A DNA stretch of 64,000 nt. It comes from CAYFUT01 sp964346395. Lineage in GTDB: Bacteria > Bacillota > Halanaerobiia > Halobacteroidales > Halobacteroidaceae. The position numbers and the translations under genes are program-made. Below the pieces are notes generated by a model. That model was not told the origin of the DNA, made no database searches, and saw only the letters and a program-made list of their open reading frames with translations. Numbering within the stretch: position 1 is the stretch's first letter; each line of letters opens with the position of its first letter. Shown piece after piece: positions 53,943-62,828 of the stretch. Location of the stretch: assembly GCA_964346395.1 (NCBI GenBank), contig CAYFUT010000005.1, forward strand, positions 1 to 64,000. The letters are read 5' to 3'.

Positions 53943-55085
53943 ATGATTAACTATAAACAGGTAGTCAAAAGGTACTCAGAAGGAACTGACGAAATAACGG
54001 CGGTTGATAATTTATCTCTAGAAGTTCCAGCGGGAGAATTAGTAGTCTTACTGGGGCCGTCTGGATGTGGAAAAACTACTCTTTTGCGATTGACTAATCG
54101 TTTGGAAGAACTCAGCGCGGGACAGATAATAATTAATGGTACTGATATTACACAGCAAGATGAGGTCGAATTAAGGCAGAGAATTGGTTATGTAATCCAG
54201 GAAATTGGTCTGTTTCCCAATAAAACGATTGGAGAAAATGTAGGAATGGTACCCAAAATTATCGGTTGGGAAGCAGCAAGAATTGAAACGCGGGTTAATC
54301 AACTGCTGAGGATGATGAATTTAGAACCAGAAGTTTATAAAAATCGTTATCCGGCTCAATTATCAGGCGGCCAAAGGCAGCGAGTAGGAGTAGCTCGAGC
54401 ACTGGGAGCGGATCCTGAAATTTTATTAATGGATGAGCCCTTTGGGGCTATTGATCCCATTAATCGGCAGCAAATTCAAAATGAATTTCTTAAACTGCAG
54501 GAGAAGCTGGGAAAGACTATTGTTTTTGTCAGTCATGATATCCAGGAAGCTATCAAAATGGGAGATCGCATTGCCCTTATGAAGCAGGGCCAACTGATTC
54601 AGTACGCTACCCCAGAGGAAATTCTGATGCAGCCGGCAGATGACTTTGTCCGTGATTTTGTTGGTACTGAACGAGCAATGAAAGCCTTAAGCTTAATTCG
54701 AGTGAAAGAAGCCATGGGAGACGTAGCATATAAATATGAAGATTTAGCAATTAATGAAGCGCTAAAATGGCTAACTAAACACCGCCAAGATTATTTATTA
54801 ATTTGTGCACCGCAAAAAGAACCTTTAGGTTATGTCAGTAGAGAAGAATTGGAATCAGCAGTAAGAACGGGAGCAGAAAAAATCAAACCTTATATTCGAG
54901 ACTTATATACAGTTTTATATTATGAGGATACGCTGCAGGAAGCGTTAACAGCAATGGTGTCCAATGAAGTGACTACTTTGTATGTTGTAGATGAAGATGA
55001 TAAATTGGTAGGAACTATTGATTTTGATGATATTCAGGCTTATTTACAGGCTAATTACCAAGTAGCTAAGGAGTCAACACAATGA
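53943..55085 (+). CDS. Osmoprotectant ABC transporter, ATPase with CBS domains (OpuCA-like)
   Basis: 380 residues from the ATG 8 nt after AGGAG; an in-frame GTG at 53934 overlaps that site. Walker A GPSGCGKTT, signature LSGGQRQRVGVARAL, Walker B ILLMDEPFGAID, switch His in FVSHDIQEA. A C-terminal pair of CBS domains (about 250-375, ending VDEDDKLVGTIDFDDI) is typical of OpuCA and links uptake to ionic strength or c-di-nucleotides. The stop overlaps the next start (ATGA). Confidence 0.95.
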   Translation: MINYKQVVKRYSEGTDEITAVDNLSLEVPAGELVVLLGPSGCGKTTLLRLTNRLEELSAGQIIINGTDITQQDEVELRQRIGYVIQEIGLFPNKTIGENVGMVPKIIGWEAARIETRVNQLLRMMNLEPEVYKNRYPAQLSGGQRQRVGVARALGADPEILLMDEPFGAIDPINRQQIQNEFLKLQEKLGKTIVFVSHDIQEAIKMGDRIALMKQGQLIQYATPEEILMQPADDFVRDFVGTERAMKALSLIRVKEAMGDVAYKYEDLAINEALKWLTKHRQDYLLICAPQKEPLGYVSREELESAVRTGAEKIKPYIRDLYTVLYYEDTLQEALTAMVSNEVTTLYVVDEDDKLVGTIDFDDIQAYLQANYQVAKESTQ

Positions 55086-55741
55086 TTGAATTTTTGCTCA
55101 CCAATTGGAGAAAAGCATTATTTTTAACGGGAGAACATTTGTTTTTAGTCTTGGTTTCTTCAGCAGTAGCGGTAGTGATAGGAGTTTCGCTGGGAATTTT
55201 AATAACAGCGAAAGAAGACTTAGCACCGGTAGTTCTCAATATAGCAAATATAATAATGACTATTCCCAGCATTGCTTTGTTTGGGATTATGCTGCCTTTG
55301 TTATCAGTGTTTAATTTAGGATTAGGGAAAGTACCAGTTATAGTTGCTTTAGTTTTGTATTCTCAACTACCAATTATCAGAAATACATATACAGCAATAA
55401 AGAATATTGATCCGTCTATAGTTGAAGCAGCCCGGGGAATGGGGCTATCAGCCAGTAAGCGGCTGTGGGAAATAGAAATCCCGCTGGCTTTGCCGGTAAT
55501 TATTGCTGGGCTGCGGATTGCGGTAGTAATGAATATTGGAATAGTAACCTTAGCGGTTTATGTAGGAGCAGGTGGTTTAGGAGAGTTTATCCAGCGGGGA
55601 ATTCAGCAGGTTTATAAAGAACAGATTTTGGCGGGAGCTCTGCTGGTATCTTTATTGGCAATTGTGGTAGAAGCCCTGCTGTATGGTGTAGAGTATTTGG
55701 TGACTCCGACCGGAGTTAGAAAGGAGCAAAAGCATGAATAA
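55082..55741 (+). CDS. Osmoprotectant ABC transporter permease (OpuCB-like)
   Basis: 219 residues with six spans. The ATPase-coupling loop reads EAARGMGLSASKRLWEIEIP, followed by LPVIIAGLRIAVVMNIG and VGAGGLGEFIQRGI, as in OpuCB/OpuCD. The ATG overlaps the ATPase stop, and the 3' end overlaps the next gene by 8 nt, so the subunits are coupled in translation. Confidence 0.94.
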   Translation: MIEFLLTNWRKALFLTGEHLFLVLVSSAVAVVIGVSLGILITAKEDLAPVVLNIANIIMTIPSIALFGIMLPLLSVFNLGLGKVPVIVALVLYSQLPIIRNTYTAIKNIDPSIVEAARGMGLSASKRLWEIEIPLALPVIIAGLRIAVVMNIGIVTLAVYVGAGGLGEFIQRGIQQVYKEQILAGALLVSLLAIVVEALLYGVEYLVTPTGVRKEQKHE

Positions 55742-56468
55742 GCGAGGAGCACGGATTTATCGGCGGGTGCTGCTGGGGTTTTTGGGATTATTGCTAATTT
55801 ATTCTTTGCTAAGTGATCTGGATAAATATTTTCTAAACAATTGGCAGCAGATTGTTCGGTTGCTTAAACAGCACTTAATTTTAGTCAGCAGTTCTTTAGT
55901 AATAGCTACTAGTTTGGGTTTAACTGTCGGGATTTTGTTTAGCCGGCCTCAGTTAAACCAGTATCAGGGAGTAGTGATGTATATCGTTGGTTTAGGCCAA
56001 ACTATTCCTTCCCTAGCAGTGTTGGCCCTGGCTATGAGTTTTTTGGGAATAGGACGAAGGCCGGCAATTTTGGCTTTGACTATTTATACGGTGCTGCCTA
56101 TAGCGAGAAATACATTAGCCGGTTTGGAAGCAGTGGGGGATGACCTAATTGATGCTGCCCGGGGAATGGGTTTGACTCCCTTACAGATTTTACTGGAGGT
56201 AGAGTTACCAAATGCACTACGGGTAATTTTAACAGGATTTAGGTTGGCGATGGTAATTAATATTGGTACTGCTGCCCTGGGAACTTTGGTAGGAGCAGGG
56301 GGGCTTGGAGAGCAGATTTTTACCGGAATTAGTTTTTTACAGCCTAAAATAATGCTTTCTGGGGCGCTGCCGACTGCTTTTTTGGCTTTGATTGCTGATT
56401 ATGGAGTGCAGTGGCTAGAAAGAATATTGATTTCTGATGGCCTTCAGCTAGCTAATAATGAACAGTAA
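55734..56468 (+). CDS. Osmoprotectant ABC transporter permease (OpuCD-like)
   Basis: 244 residues, a paralogue of the preceding permease with the same coupling loop (DAARGMGLTPLQILLEVELP) and VGAGGLGEQIFTGI. It has an N-terminal extension (YSLLSDLDKYFLNNWQQIVR) ahead of the first transport span. It pairs with OpuCB to form the channel. Last gene of the operon. Confidence 0.94.
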   Translation: MNKRGARIYRRVLLGFLGLLLIYSLLSDLDKYFLNNWQQIVRLLKQHLILVSSSLVIATSLGLTVGILFSRPQLNQYQGVVMYIVGLGQTIPSLAVLALAMSFLGIGRRPAILALTIYTVLPIARNTLAGLEAVGDDLIDAARGMGLTPLQILLEVELPNALRVILTGFRLAMVINIGTAALGTLVGAGGLGEQIFTGISFLQPKIMLSGALPTAFLALIADYGVQWLERILISDGLQLANNEQ

Positions 56469-56571
56469 ATAAAAAAATATTTATTTTTCTTTTTATAAGC
56501 AGGAATAATAATTATTAATCTTTAATACTATAAATAGAGCAGTATAAGATTATAAAATAAGGAGGCCAATT

Positions 56572-57741
56572 ATGGAACCGGTAAAATTGATGGAAGATGT
56601 TTATTGGGTAGGTGGTATTGATTGGGACTTGCGCAATTTTCACGGTTATTCTACCGGGCGCGGTTCTACGTATAATGCTTATTTGATTATTGATGACCAG
56701 GTAACTTTAATTGATACAGTAAAACATTATCTATATGAGGAGATGATTGACCGGATTTCTCAGGTGATAGCCCCGGAAGAAATTGATTATATTGTTTCTA
56801 ATCATGTGGAAATGGATCATTCGGGCGGATTACCGAACCTGATAGAGGAAACTGAGGGAGCTACGGTAGTTACTTCGCCGAAGGGCAAGGAAGGTTTAGC
56901 CCAGCATTATCAAACTGATGATTGGGATTTTGAAGTGGCAACACCCGGAAATAGTTTGGACTTAGGAACCAAAAGTTTAGATTTTGTACTGACTCCGATG
57001 GTCCACTGGCCGGATAATATGGTTACCTATCTGCCGGAAGAAAAGATACTATTTTCTAATGATGCTTTTGGCCAACATTTAGCGTCTTCAGAACGATTTG
57101 CTGATGATTATGATTTGGATATAGTCATGGAAGAAGCCCAAAAATACTATGCTAATATTGTTCTGCCTTACAGCCAGCAGGTGCAGAAGGCTTTATCGGG
57201 AGTAGCTGACTTGGACATTGAGATGATTGCTCCTTCTCACGGCGTGGTCTGGCAGTCTCATTTAACGGAAATCATTGACAAGTATAAAAAATGGTCTGCC
57301 AATGAAGCAGATGAAGAAGCGCTGGTTATTTATGATACAATGTGGAAATCAACTAAAAAGTTAGCTTATGCTATAGCTTCTGGGTTTGAGAAAAAAGGAG
57401 TTAATGTCAGCTTAAAGAATTTAGAAGTAAATCATATCTCGGATATTATGACGGAAGTATTGACTGCTAAGTATATTTGTGTAGGCTCGCCGACGCTGAA
57501 TAATAATATGTTACCCACTGTGGCTTCCTTTTTAACTTATCTAAAAGGGTTAGCTCCTAAAGATAGAACTGGATTGGCGTTTGGTTCTTATGGTTGGGGC
57601 GGTCAAAGTGTTGGACAAGTAGCTGAAATTTTAGCTGAAGATTGTGGGTTTGATCTTTTAGATCAGATCCAGGTGCAGTATGTGCCTGGTGAAGATAAAT
57701 TAGATGATATTACTGAACAAATAAAGGAGGAGATTAGCTAA
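56572..57741 (+). CDS. Flavodiiron protein (A-type flavoprotein, FprA-like)
   Basis: 389 residues. The metallo-beta-lactamase-like domain holds the diiron ligands (HVEMDHSGG, PMVHWPDN, FSNDAFGQH, SHGVVW). The C-terminal flavodoxin domain (about 250-389, IYDTMWKSTKKLAYAI, GSPTLNNNML, AFGSYGWGGQSV) binds FMN. It reduces O2 to water, or NO to N2O, in the cytosol, protecting an anaerobe. AGGAGG precedes the ATG. Its stop codon overlaps the next start by one base (TAATG), making an oxygen-defence operon with superoxide reductase. Confidence 0.95.
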   Translation: MEPVKLMEDVYWVGGIDWDLRNFHGYSTGRGSTYNAYLIIDDQVTLIDTVKHYLYEEMIDRISQVIAPEEIDYIVSNHVEMDHSGGLPNLIEETEGATVVTSPKGKEGLAQHYQTDDWDFEVATPGNSLDLGTKSLDFVLTPMVHWPDNMVTYLPEEKILFSNDAFGQHLASSERFADDYDLDIVMEEAQKYYANIVLPYSQQVQKALSGVADLDIEMIAPSHGVVWQSHLTEIIDKYKKWSANEADEEALVIYDTMWKSTKKLAYAIASGFEKKGVNVSLKNLEVNHISDIMTEVLTAKYICVGSPTLNNNMLPTVASFLTYLKGLAPKDRTGLAFGSYGWGGQSVGQVAEILAEDCGFDLLDQIQVQYVPGEDKLDDITEQIKEEIS

Positions 57742-58124
57742 TGAGTATTGAAGTTGGGGATGTTTATAAGTGTGAGATTTGTGGAAATGTAATTGAGGTG
57801 CTGCATGCTGGTCAGCCGGCGTTAGTCTGCTGTGGGGAAGAAATGACTAAATTAGAAGAACAGACTGAAGATGCTGCTAATGAAAAACACGTGCCGGTAA
57901 TTAAAGAAACTGCCGGTGGAGTAGAGGTTGTAGTTGGTACCACGCTGCATCCGATGGAAGATGAACATTATATTGAATTTATTGAGGTGCTAACTGAAGA
58001 CAAAGTACTCCGGCAAGAGTTAGAACCAGGAGCTGAGCCGAAGGCAGAGTTTGCTGTGGACAAAGATGAGATTGTTAAAGCTCGCGAATATTGTAATGTC
58101 CATGGGTTATGGAAAGAAGAATAG
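57741..58124 (+). CDS. dfx: Superoxide reductase (desulfoferrodoxin, two-iron type)
   Basis: 127 residues. Center I (desulforedoxin) ligands are Cys11, Cys14, Cys30 and Cys31 (YKCEICGN, LVCCGEEM). Center II ligands are His50, His70, His76, Cys118 and His121 (KHVPV, TLHPMEDEHY, EYCNVHGLW), with the catalytic Lys49. It reduces superoxide to peroxide without making O2. Rubredoxin, the usual donor, is not in the window. The gene is translationally coupled to the flavodiiron gene; AGGAGG lies upstream inside it. Confidence 0.97.
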   Translation: MSIEVGDVYKCEICGNVIEVLHAGQPALVCCGEEMTKLEEQTEDAANEKHVPVIKETAGGVEVVVGTTLHPMEDEHYIEFIEVLTEDKVLRQELEPGAEPKAEFAVDKDEIVKAREYCNVHGLWKEE

Positions 58125-58129
58125 GTTTT

Positions 58130-58159
58130 ACCCCCCTTCGTGAGCTAAGGGGGGTTTTT
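58130..58159 (+). terminator. Intrinsic terminator of the oxygen-defence operon
   Basis: ACCCCCCTT, loop, AAGGGGGGT, then TTTT. The T-run also contains the stop codon of the convergent gene; on the other strand no T-run follows, so it mainly serves the + strand. Confidence 0.85.
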
Positions 58160-58724
58160 ATTCTAGTGAATAGGAAGTAATCACTTTTGCTTCGGGGTCA
58201 AGAGTGGGGCGCCATAGTTCTATGTTTTGGGCGTGAGTAGTTAAGGGATGGTTGATGCCCTCTAAAAGCGAGCACATTTTATTGAAATCAACTTGAGGTA
58301 TAGATTTATCGCTTAATAAATCACTGATTAATGTAATATGGAACTGCCAGTCTTGATAGTTATAAATAGTAGAAAGCTGTCGTGACCTTAGTTTATTGTG
58401 TAAGGTATTACTGACAGTAAGGAGAGAATCAGTTTCTGCTATGTTAAGAACTAAAAAATTATTGTCAAAACAGGTAAAATCATCAATCTCGATTTTAACC
58501 TGCTGGGTATTAGCGGCAATCTTGCGAATGGTTTGGGTTGCGGTTTGAACCCCTTCAATTTGAACTTTATCTAAAGTAATATGCAGTTCTGGATATTGCC
58601 CATCAGGAAATAAATTATAGGCAGCAGCTACTTTTTCTTGTAATTGGCTTAACGGAGAAATATCTTTTTCGGGTAAAGTTAATACCACAAACAATTGATT
58701 AGTGAGAGCACTGTCTTTAATCAT
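58158..58724 (-). CDS. 2H phosphoesterase / 2'-5' RNA ligase-like protein
   Basis: 188 residues from the ATG that follows TCTGGAGG by 7 nt on the coding strand; a longer frame to 58796 lacks such a site. Two His-x-Thr motifs (ELHITLDK and WQFHITLIS) about 100 residues apart make the 2H active site, used on cyclic phosphates or 2',5' linkages of RNA. Monocistronic and divergent from cheD. Its true substrate is unknown. Confidence 0.8.
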   Translation of the reverse strand: MIKDSALTNQLFVVLTLPEKDISPLSQLQEKVAAAYNLFPDGQYPELHITLDKVQIEGVQTATQTIRKIAANTQQVKIEIDDFTCFDNNFLVLNIAETDSLLTVSNTLHNKLRSRQLSTIYNYQDWQFHITLISDLLSDKSIPQVDFNKMCSLLEGINHPLTTHAQNIELWRPTLDPEAKVITSYSLE

Positions 58725-58826
58725 TTTTTTTCCTCCAGAAGATTGATAATTAATTAGATGTAGTTTTATTGTAAGATACCTTATCTCTAATAGCAAATTG
58801 AATTGTCACTGATGAGGAGTGAAAAG

Positions 58827-59423
58827 ATGAATAAATCTTTTAATAAAAAGTTTCAGCGGACTGTGTATGAGGTATATGCCGGGGAATATTACGTTACTGA
58901 TGATACAGAAGTGGTACTCAGTACTTTATTGGGCTCTTGTGTAGCGGTCTGTATGCGGGATAAATGGAATAAAATAGCAGGGATTAATCATATCATGCTC
59001 TCCAACAGTGCCCGGCCGGAAGAAATGCTGACTAATTCTGATGCCAGGTATGGGATTCATGCTATGGAGCTGTTGATTAATGAATTGATGAAAGCAGGAG
59101 CAAATCGGAGTCGGTTAGAAGCAAAGGTATTTGGCGGCGGGAAAGTGCTGAATCAGGGCTCTGGGCAAGTAGCTTACTCTAATGTAGAGTTTGCGGTTTC
59201 TTATCTCAAGAAGGAGGGGATTCCGATATTGGCCCGGGATACTGGGGGAGAAGAAGGGAGGAAAATTTATTTTTTCCCGGATGACTTTTCGGTTTATCTC
59301 CGGCGGATTGAAATGGCTAAGCCGTTAGCGGAAGTAAAACAGCAGGAAAAGCAGTATTTAAAAGAGTTAAAAGGAACTGAAAGGGGAGGGGAAAGTTACC
59401 TATTTAATCAGGATGAAGAATAA
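58827..59423 (+). CDS. cheD: Chemoreceptor glutamine deamidase CheD
   Basis: 198 residues starting at the ATG 5 nt after GAGGAGTG; an upstream in-frame start at 58803 is less likely. Catalytic residues are intact: LLGSCVAVCM (Cys), GINHIML (His) and ARDTGGEEGRKIYF (Thr). It deamidates receptor glutamines and may help adaptation with CheC, which is not seen here. The C-terminus has a 35-residue charged extension. First gene of the chemotaxis cluster, followed by a terminator-like hairpin. Confidence 0.95.
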   Translation: MNKSFNKKFQRTVYEVYAGEYYVTDDTEVVLSTLLGSCVAVCMRDKWNKIAGINHIMLSNSARPEEMLTNSDARYGIHAMELLINELMKAGANRSRLEAKVFGGGKVLNQGSGQVAYSNVEFAVSYLKKEGIPILARDTGGEEGRKIYFFPDDFSVYLRRIEMAKPLAEVKQQEKQYLKELKGTERGGESYLFNQDEE

Positions 59424-59446
59424 TAAAACAAAAAACATCTTTTTTT

Positions 59447-59468
59447 AAACATTTGCTAAATGTTTTTT
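59447..59468 (+). terminator. Weak intrinsic terminator after cheD
   Basis: AAACATTT, loop, AAATGTTT, then TTT. An AT-rich stem. Confidence 0.5.
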
Positions 59469-59569
59469 AGGAAGCAGGGAGGAATAACTTGAATTTTGTA
59501 GAATAACCATTTGTAGAATAACCTAGATTAGAACTTTATACAGTTATTTTTAGGGGAGGTTGATAATCA

Positions 59570-59881
59570 ATGAAAATTAAGGAAGAAAGCCAGCAGAAAG
59601 CAATTGCGATTCCGGAAGGGAAAATTGATATTACTAATTCACAGGAAATAAAAGAAAGATTATTGGAGCTGATTGAAGAGGAATTTACTGAAATTGTAGT
59701 TGATTTTACTAATGTAGATAATGTAGATAGTTCTGGTTTAGGGAAATTACTATTACTGCATAAACGGTTGAAGGAAAAAGGTGGTAAATTAAAGATAGTT
59801 AACGTTTCTAGTGATTATGTACGGAAGATGTTTTCGATGATTCATTTAAATAAGGTCTTAGATATTGAGGGAGTAGAGTAA
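59570..59881 (+). CDS. STAS-domain protein (anti-sigma-factor antagonist type)
   Basis: 103 residues, a complete STAS domain. The phospho-site motif VDNVDSSGLGKLLLL retains the Ser that partner kinases phosphorylate. AGGGGAGG precedes the ATG. Placed between cheD and the receptor-like coiled-coil gene. Not SpoIIAA by context; it may take part in a local partner-switch with the second STAS protein in this cluster. Confidence 0.85.
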   Translation: MKIKEESQQKAIAIPEGKIDITNSQEIKERLLELIEEEFTEIVVDFTNVDNVDSSGLGKLLLLHKRLKEKGGKLKIVNVSSDYVRKMFSMIHLNKVLDIEGVE

Positions 59882-59888
59882 ACTTGAG

Positions 59889-59925
59889 GACTGATAGCAG
59901 ACTGCTGTCAGTCTGTTATTTATTC
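59889..59925 (+). terminator. Palindromic terminator-like hairpin after the STAS gene
   Basis: GACTGATAGCAG-A-CTGCTGTCAGTC, a 25-nt near-perfect palindrome, followed by TGTTATTTATT. Confidence 0.6.
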
Positions 59926-60077
59926 CATTATTTAGTAATAGTTTCTATTATGAGTTTATTTAGTTATTCACATATCTTACATAGTTTGATTAAATCACTA
60001 ATTTAATACTTTTATTAAATGATAAGTAAGGCAGGAGAGTTAAGCGGGCAGTTGTTCTAGAAAGTGAGGTGAAGAAA

Positions 60078-61931
60078 ATGAAAAATAAGTTAGAATTTAA
60101 TTTAAATCCAGAACTACAGAAGTTAGAGGAAATGATAGCTACTACAGAAGAATTTTACGGCCTTATTTCCAATAGATTACCGGAAATTGAACAGGAAATA
60201 GATGATACTATTGAAGAAACTGAGCTGTTAATTGATTATTTTACAGATACTTCGCAGACTGCAAATGCTGGTAGTAACTCGCAGCAAATCGAGGCGGCAA
60301 AGGAAGCTCAGATAGCAGAAGTGCTAAATAATTTACAGAAAAGAATTGACCAGGTGTATGAAGCCTTATCGGCCCGCGAAGATATTTCACAGTTGTTAGC
60401 AGGATTTGTACAAGATGACAGCCAGGAGGAAGCAGAATTTGCCCAAATTCTGCAGATGGTTGACCAATTGAATCAGGTTCTCCGTAATTTAGAGAATTTA
60501 TCTATTAATGCAGTAATTTTTTCAGTTAAAAAAGATAAAGAAGGTGCAGCTTTTCGGGTAATTTCCGATGAAATTAACAGCTTATCTAATCAACTAAAAG
60601 AGAAATATGGACAAGTAGAAAGTGAACTCCAGGGTCTGCAGACCTGGTATGATGAATTTACGGCTGAACTAGAAGATTTAATTGCTATTGAAGAAAAAAT
60701 TTCTACTGAATATAGAGGTGAAATTGAAAAAATATTTACGGAGGTTCTAGATTCGCTGCAGACGGTGGCCGATATTTTGCGTGATTTTATGAACCATATT
60801 CAGACTGCTGTAGAACCTATTTATGATATTATTGTACTGCTGCAGAATCAAGATATTATCCGCCAGAATATAGAAAATTTAAGTGAAATTATTACTTCCT
60901 TACAGCAGGAAATTGATAATTTAGAGCTGGGGGAGCAGGATGTCGACCAGAATTTAAATATGTTGTCTTTCATTACCGATGTTTCTCACCTCGGGCAGAA
61001 ACTGATGAACAATATTTTAAATCAATTAGATGACTCCTTATTTAAAATTCAGGATAAATTTGACCAAATGGAAACTAGTTTACAGGAAGTGGACGAGGAA
61101 GGGACGCAGGTTTTTGATTTTTTTGCTGGTCAACCGAGTCAAGAGCAGTCGGGGAAAAGCAGCGTGGATTTGATTTATAGTCAGTTAATTGATTTTGTTC
61201 CGCAGTTAATTGAAGAATTAGAAGTTTTAGGCGGTAAATATGAACAGATAATTAAAAACCAAGATCGGTTTTATACGCAAATGGATAATTTAGAAGAAGA
61301 ATTTTCTGAAATTGATAAGGTTGCTGATCAATTTCAAAAATTAGAGGTATTAGCTAAAATTGAATTTGCCCGGATGAAATCGGATGACCAATCGTTTGTG
61401 CGCAATATTGAAGAAGCTATTGAGAAGTTTATTACTGCTAGTCAGGAAAATGAAGATTTATATAAAAAGTTGCGAGAAGAATTAGCTGCGGATTATGATC
61501 AATTTATAGCTCTTTCCCGCCGTGATAAGAAGCAGATTAATGATTCGCGGCAGATTATTGAAGAGTCAGAGCAGAAATTGTTAATGACTAAGCAATTAAT
61601 TAAAGAGGCTATTCAAGGTTTGTATCATTCAATTGCCCAGTTGATTGATGATATTCTGCAGGTGAATCAAGAAATAGAGGAAGTGTATCATTTAAAGGCC
61701 AGGGGAGAGAAGTTTATTAGTAAGTTAACTAGCCTAGAGGAAGAAGCAGAAAGTATTAAACAGGATTATTTAGAGAAGCGGGGCATAGAGGAGTGGGAGT
61801 TTAATAATTCCCGATTACAGGAGTTAGAAGATAAATTCAGCAGTTATTTAGAGCGGAAGACAGCTAATGAGGAAGTGACTGACTTTGAGGTTGATGCCGG
61901 CAGCGAAGGGGGAGAATTAACTATGTTTTAA
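60078..61931 (+). CDS. Soluble coiled-coil protein with a chemoreceptor-like hairpin
   Basis: 617 residues starting at the ATG 5 nt after GAGGTGA; the GTG at 60069 overlaps that site. It is almost all coiled coil with no membrane span. Residues about 140-172 (SINAVIFSVKKDKEGAAFRV, then ISDEINSLSNQL) match the shape of the chemoreceptor signalling tip ('[27 protein letters not shown]') with changed residues. A second motif, LQNQDIIRQNIENL near 250, resembles the 'QDIxRQ' word of soluble receptor-like or CheZ-like proteins. Acidic overall. Gene context (cheD, STAS, cheY, cheA) supports a chemotaxis role: a cytoplasmic receptor, or an adaptor or phosphatase-like partner. Its downstream neighbour is hidden by a gap. 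Confidence 0.7.
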   Translation: MKNKLEFNLNPELQKLEEMIATTEEFYGLISNRLPEIEQEIDDTIEETELLIDYFTDTSQTANAGSNSQQIEAAKEAQIAEVLNNLQKRIDQVYEALSAREDISQLLAGFVQDDSQEEAEFAQILQMVDQLNQVLRNLENLSINAVIFSVKKDKEGAAFRVISDEINSLSNQLKEKYGQVESELQGLQTWYDEFTAELEDLIAIEEKISTEYRGEIEKIFTEVLDSLQTVADILRDFMNHIQTAVEPIYDIIVLLQNQDIIRQNIENLSEIITSLQQEIDNLELGEQDVDQNLNMLSFITDVSHLGQKLMNNILNQLDDSLFKIQDKFDQMETSLQEVDEEGTQVFDFFAGQPSQEQSGKSSVDLIYSQLIDFVPQLIEELEVLGGKYEQIIKNQDRFYTQMDNLEEEFSEIDKVADQFQKLEVLAKIEFARMKSDDQSFVRNIEEAIEKFITASQENEDLYKKLREELAADYDQFIALSRRDKKQINDSRQIIEESEQKLLMTKQLIKEAIQGLYHSIAQLIDDILQVNQEIEEVYHLKARGEKFISKLTSLEEEAESIKQDYLEKRGIEEWEFNNSRLQELEDKFSSYLERKTANEEVTDFEVDAGSEGGELTMF

Positions 61932-61936
61932 AGTTT

Positions 61937-62036
61937 NNNNNNNNNNNNNNNNNNNNNNNNNNNNNNNNNNNNNNNNNNNNNNNNNNNNNNNNNNNNNNNN
62001 NNNNNNNNNNNNNNNNNNNNNNNNNNNNNNNNNNNN
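61937..62036. other. Scaffold gap (100 N)
   Basis: Exactly 100 N beginning 5 nt after a stop codon. The sequence after it (62037-62157) is non-coding and contains a near-repeat GTAAAACTAATATCT / GTAAAGCTAATATCT. A missing chemotaxis gene such as cheW could lie in the gap. Confidence 0.98.
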
Positions 62037-62157
62037 ATCAGTCCTTTAATTAAAGTGATTCAGCCGTAACGTAAGTAAAGTAAAACTAATATCTACGAGG
62101 CGATGTAAAGCTAATATCTTGGAGGAGAATCCTAGTTTTGCTTAGGGAGGGATGGGT

Positions 62158-62439
62158 ATGCAGGAGTTAACCTTACCGGAAGAATTGACTATTTATAATG
62201 TTGCTTCTCTGCGGGAAGAAATTTTGGAATCATCAGCGGATAAAGAAGATTTAACTCTGGACGGAAGTCAGGTGCAGGAAATTGATGCGGCGGGAGTTCA
62301 GTTATTATTATCTCTGGAAAAAACCACTTTTCGGGAGGAGTTTAGAGTCCAGCTAACTGATATTACTGCGGAAGGAGCAGAAATATTGGAAGCAGCCGGG
62401 GTAAAAGAGTTATTAATGGGAGGGCAGGAAAATGAGTAA
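62158..62439 (+). CDS. STAS-domain protein in the chemotaxis operon
   Basis: 93 residues from the second ATG, 7 nt after GGGAGG; the ATG at 62152 is too close. STAS/MlaB-like pattern TLPEELTIYNVASLREEILE and EIDAAGVQLLLSL. The phospho-Ser position is Ala (DAAG), so it cannot be phosphorylated like the first STAS protein. It overlaps cheY by 8 nt, so it is in the cheY-cheA operon. Role in chemotaxis signalling inferred from position. Confidence 0.8.
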   Translation: MQELTLPEELTIYNVASLREEILESSADKEDLTLDGSQVQEIDAAGVQLLLSLEKTTFREEFRVQLTDITAEGAEILEAAGVKELLMGGQENE

Positions 62440-62812
62440 GAAAATAATGATTGTAGATGATTCTAAAACAATTCGGTCTTCAGTGGAGTATACTTTAACG
62501 AAAGAAGATTATGAAGTATTAACAGCGGAAGACGGCGAGGACGGGCTGGAAAAGTTAAAAGATAATAGTTCTCGTCAGGAGCGGCCGGAAATGATTATCA
62601 CTGACATTAATATGCCACGGATGGATGGCATTGAATTTATTGAAGCAGTGAAAGAAGATAGTAAATTTAAGTTTATTCCCATTTTGGTATTAACCACTGA
62701 ATCACAAGACCAGATGAAAGAAAAAGGAAAAAAGGCAGGCGCTGCCGGCTGGTTAGTAAAGCCCTTTGAACCGCAGCAGCTGCTTGATGTAGTGGCTAAA
62801 TTTGTGAAGTAG
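62432..62812 (+). CDS. cheY: Chemotaxis response regulator CheY
   Basis: 126 residues, a single receiver domain: acidic pair IMIVDDSKTIRSS, phospho-Asp MIITDINMPRMDG near 57, Thr in VLTTES and Lys in WLVKPFEP. It carries the signal from CheA to the flagellar motor or another output. The ATG lies inside the upstream STAS gene; AGGAGG of the next gene follows its stop. Confidence 0.94.
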   Translation: MSKKIMIVDDSKTIRSSVEYTLTKEDYEVLTAEDGEDGLEKLKDNSSRQERPEMIITDINMPRMDGIEFIEAVKEDSKFKFIPILVLTTESQDQMKEKGKKAGAAGWLVKPFEPQQLLDVVAKFVK

Positions 62813-62828
62813 GGAAGGAGGAAAGAAT

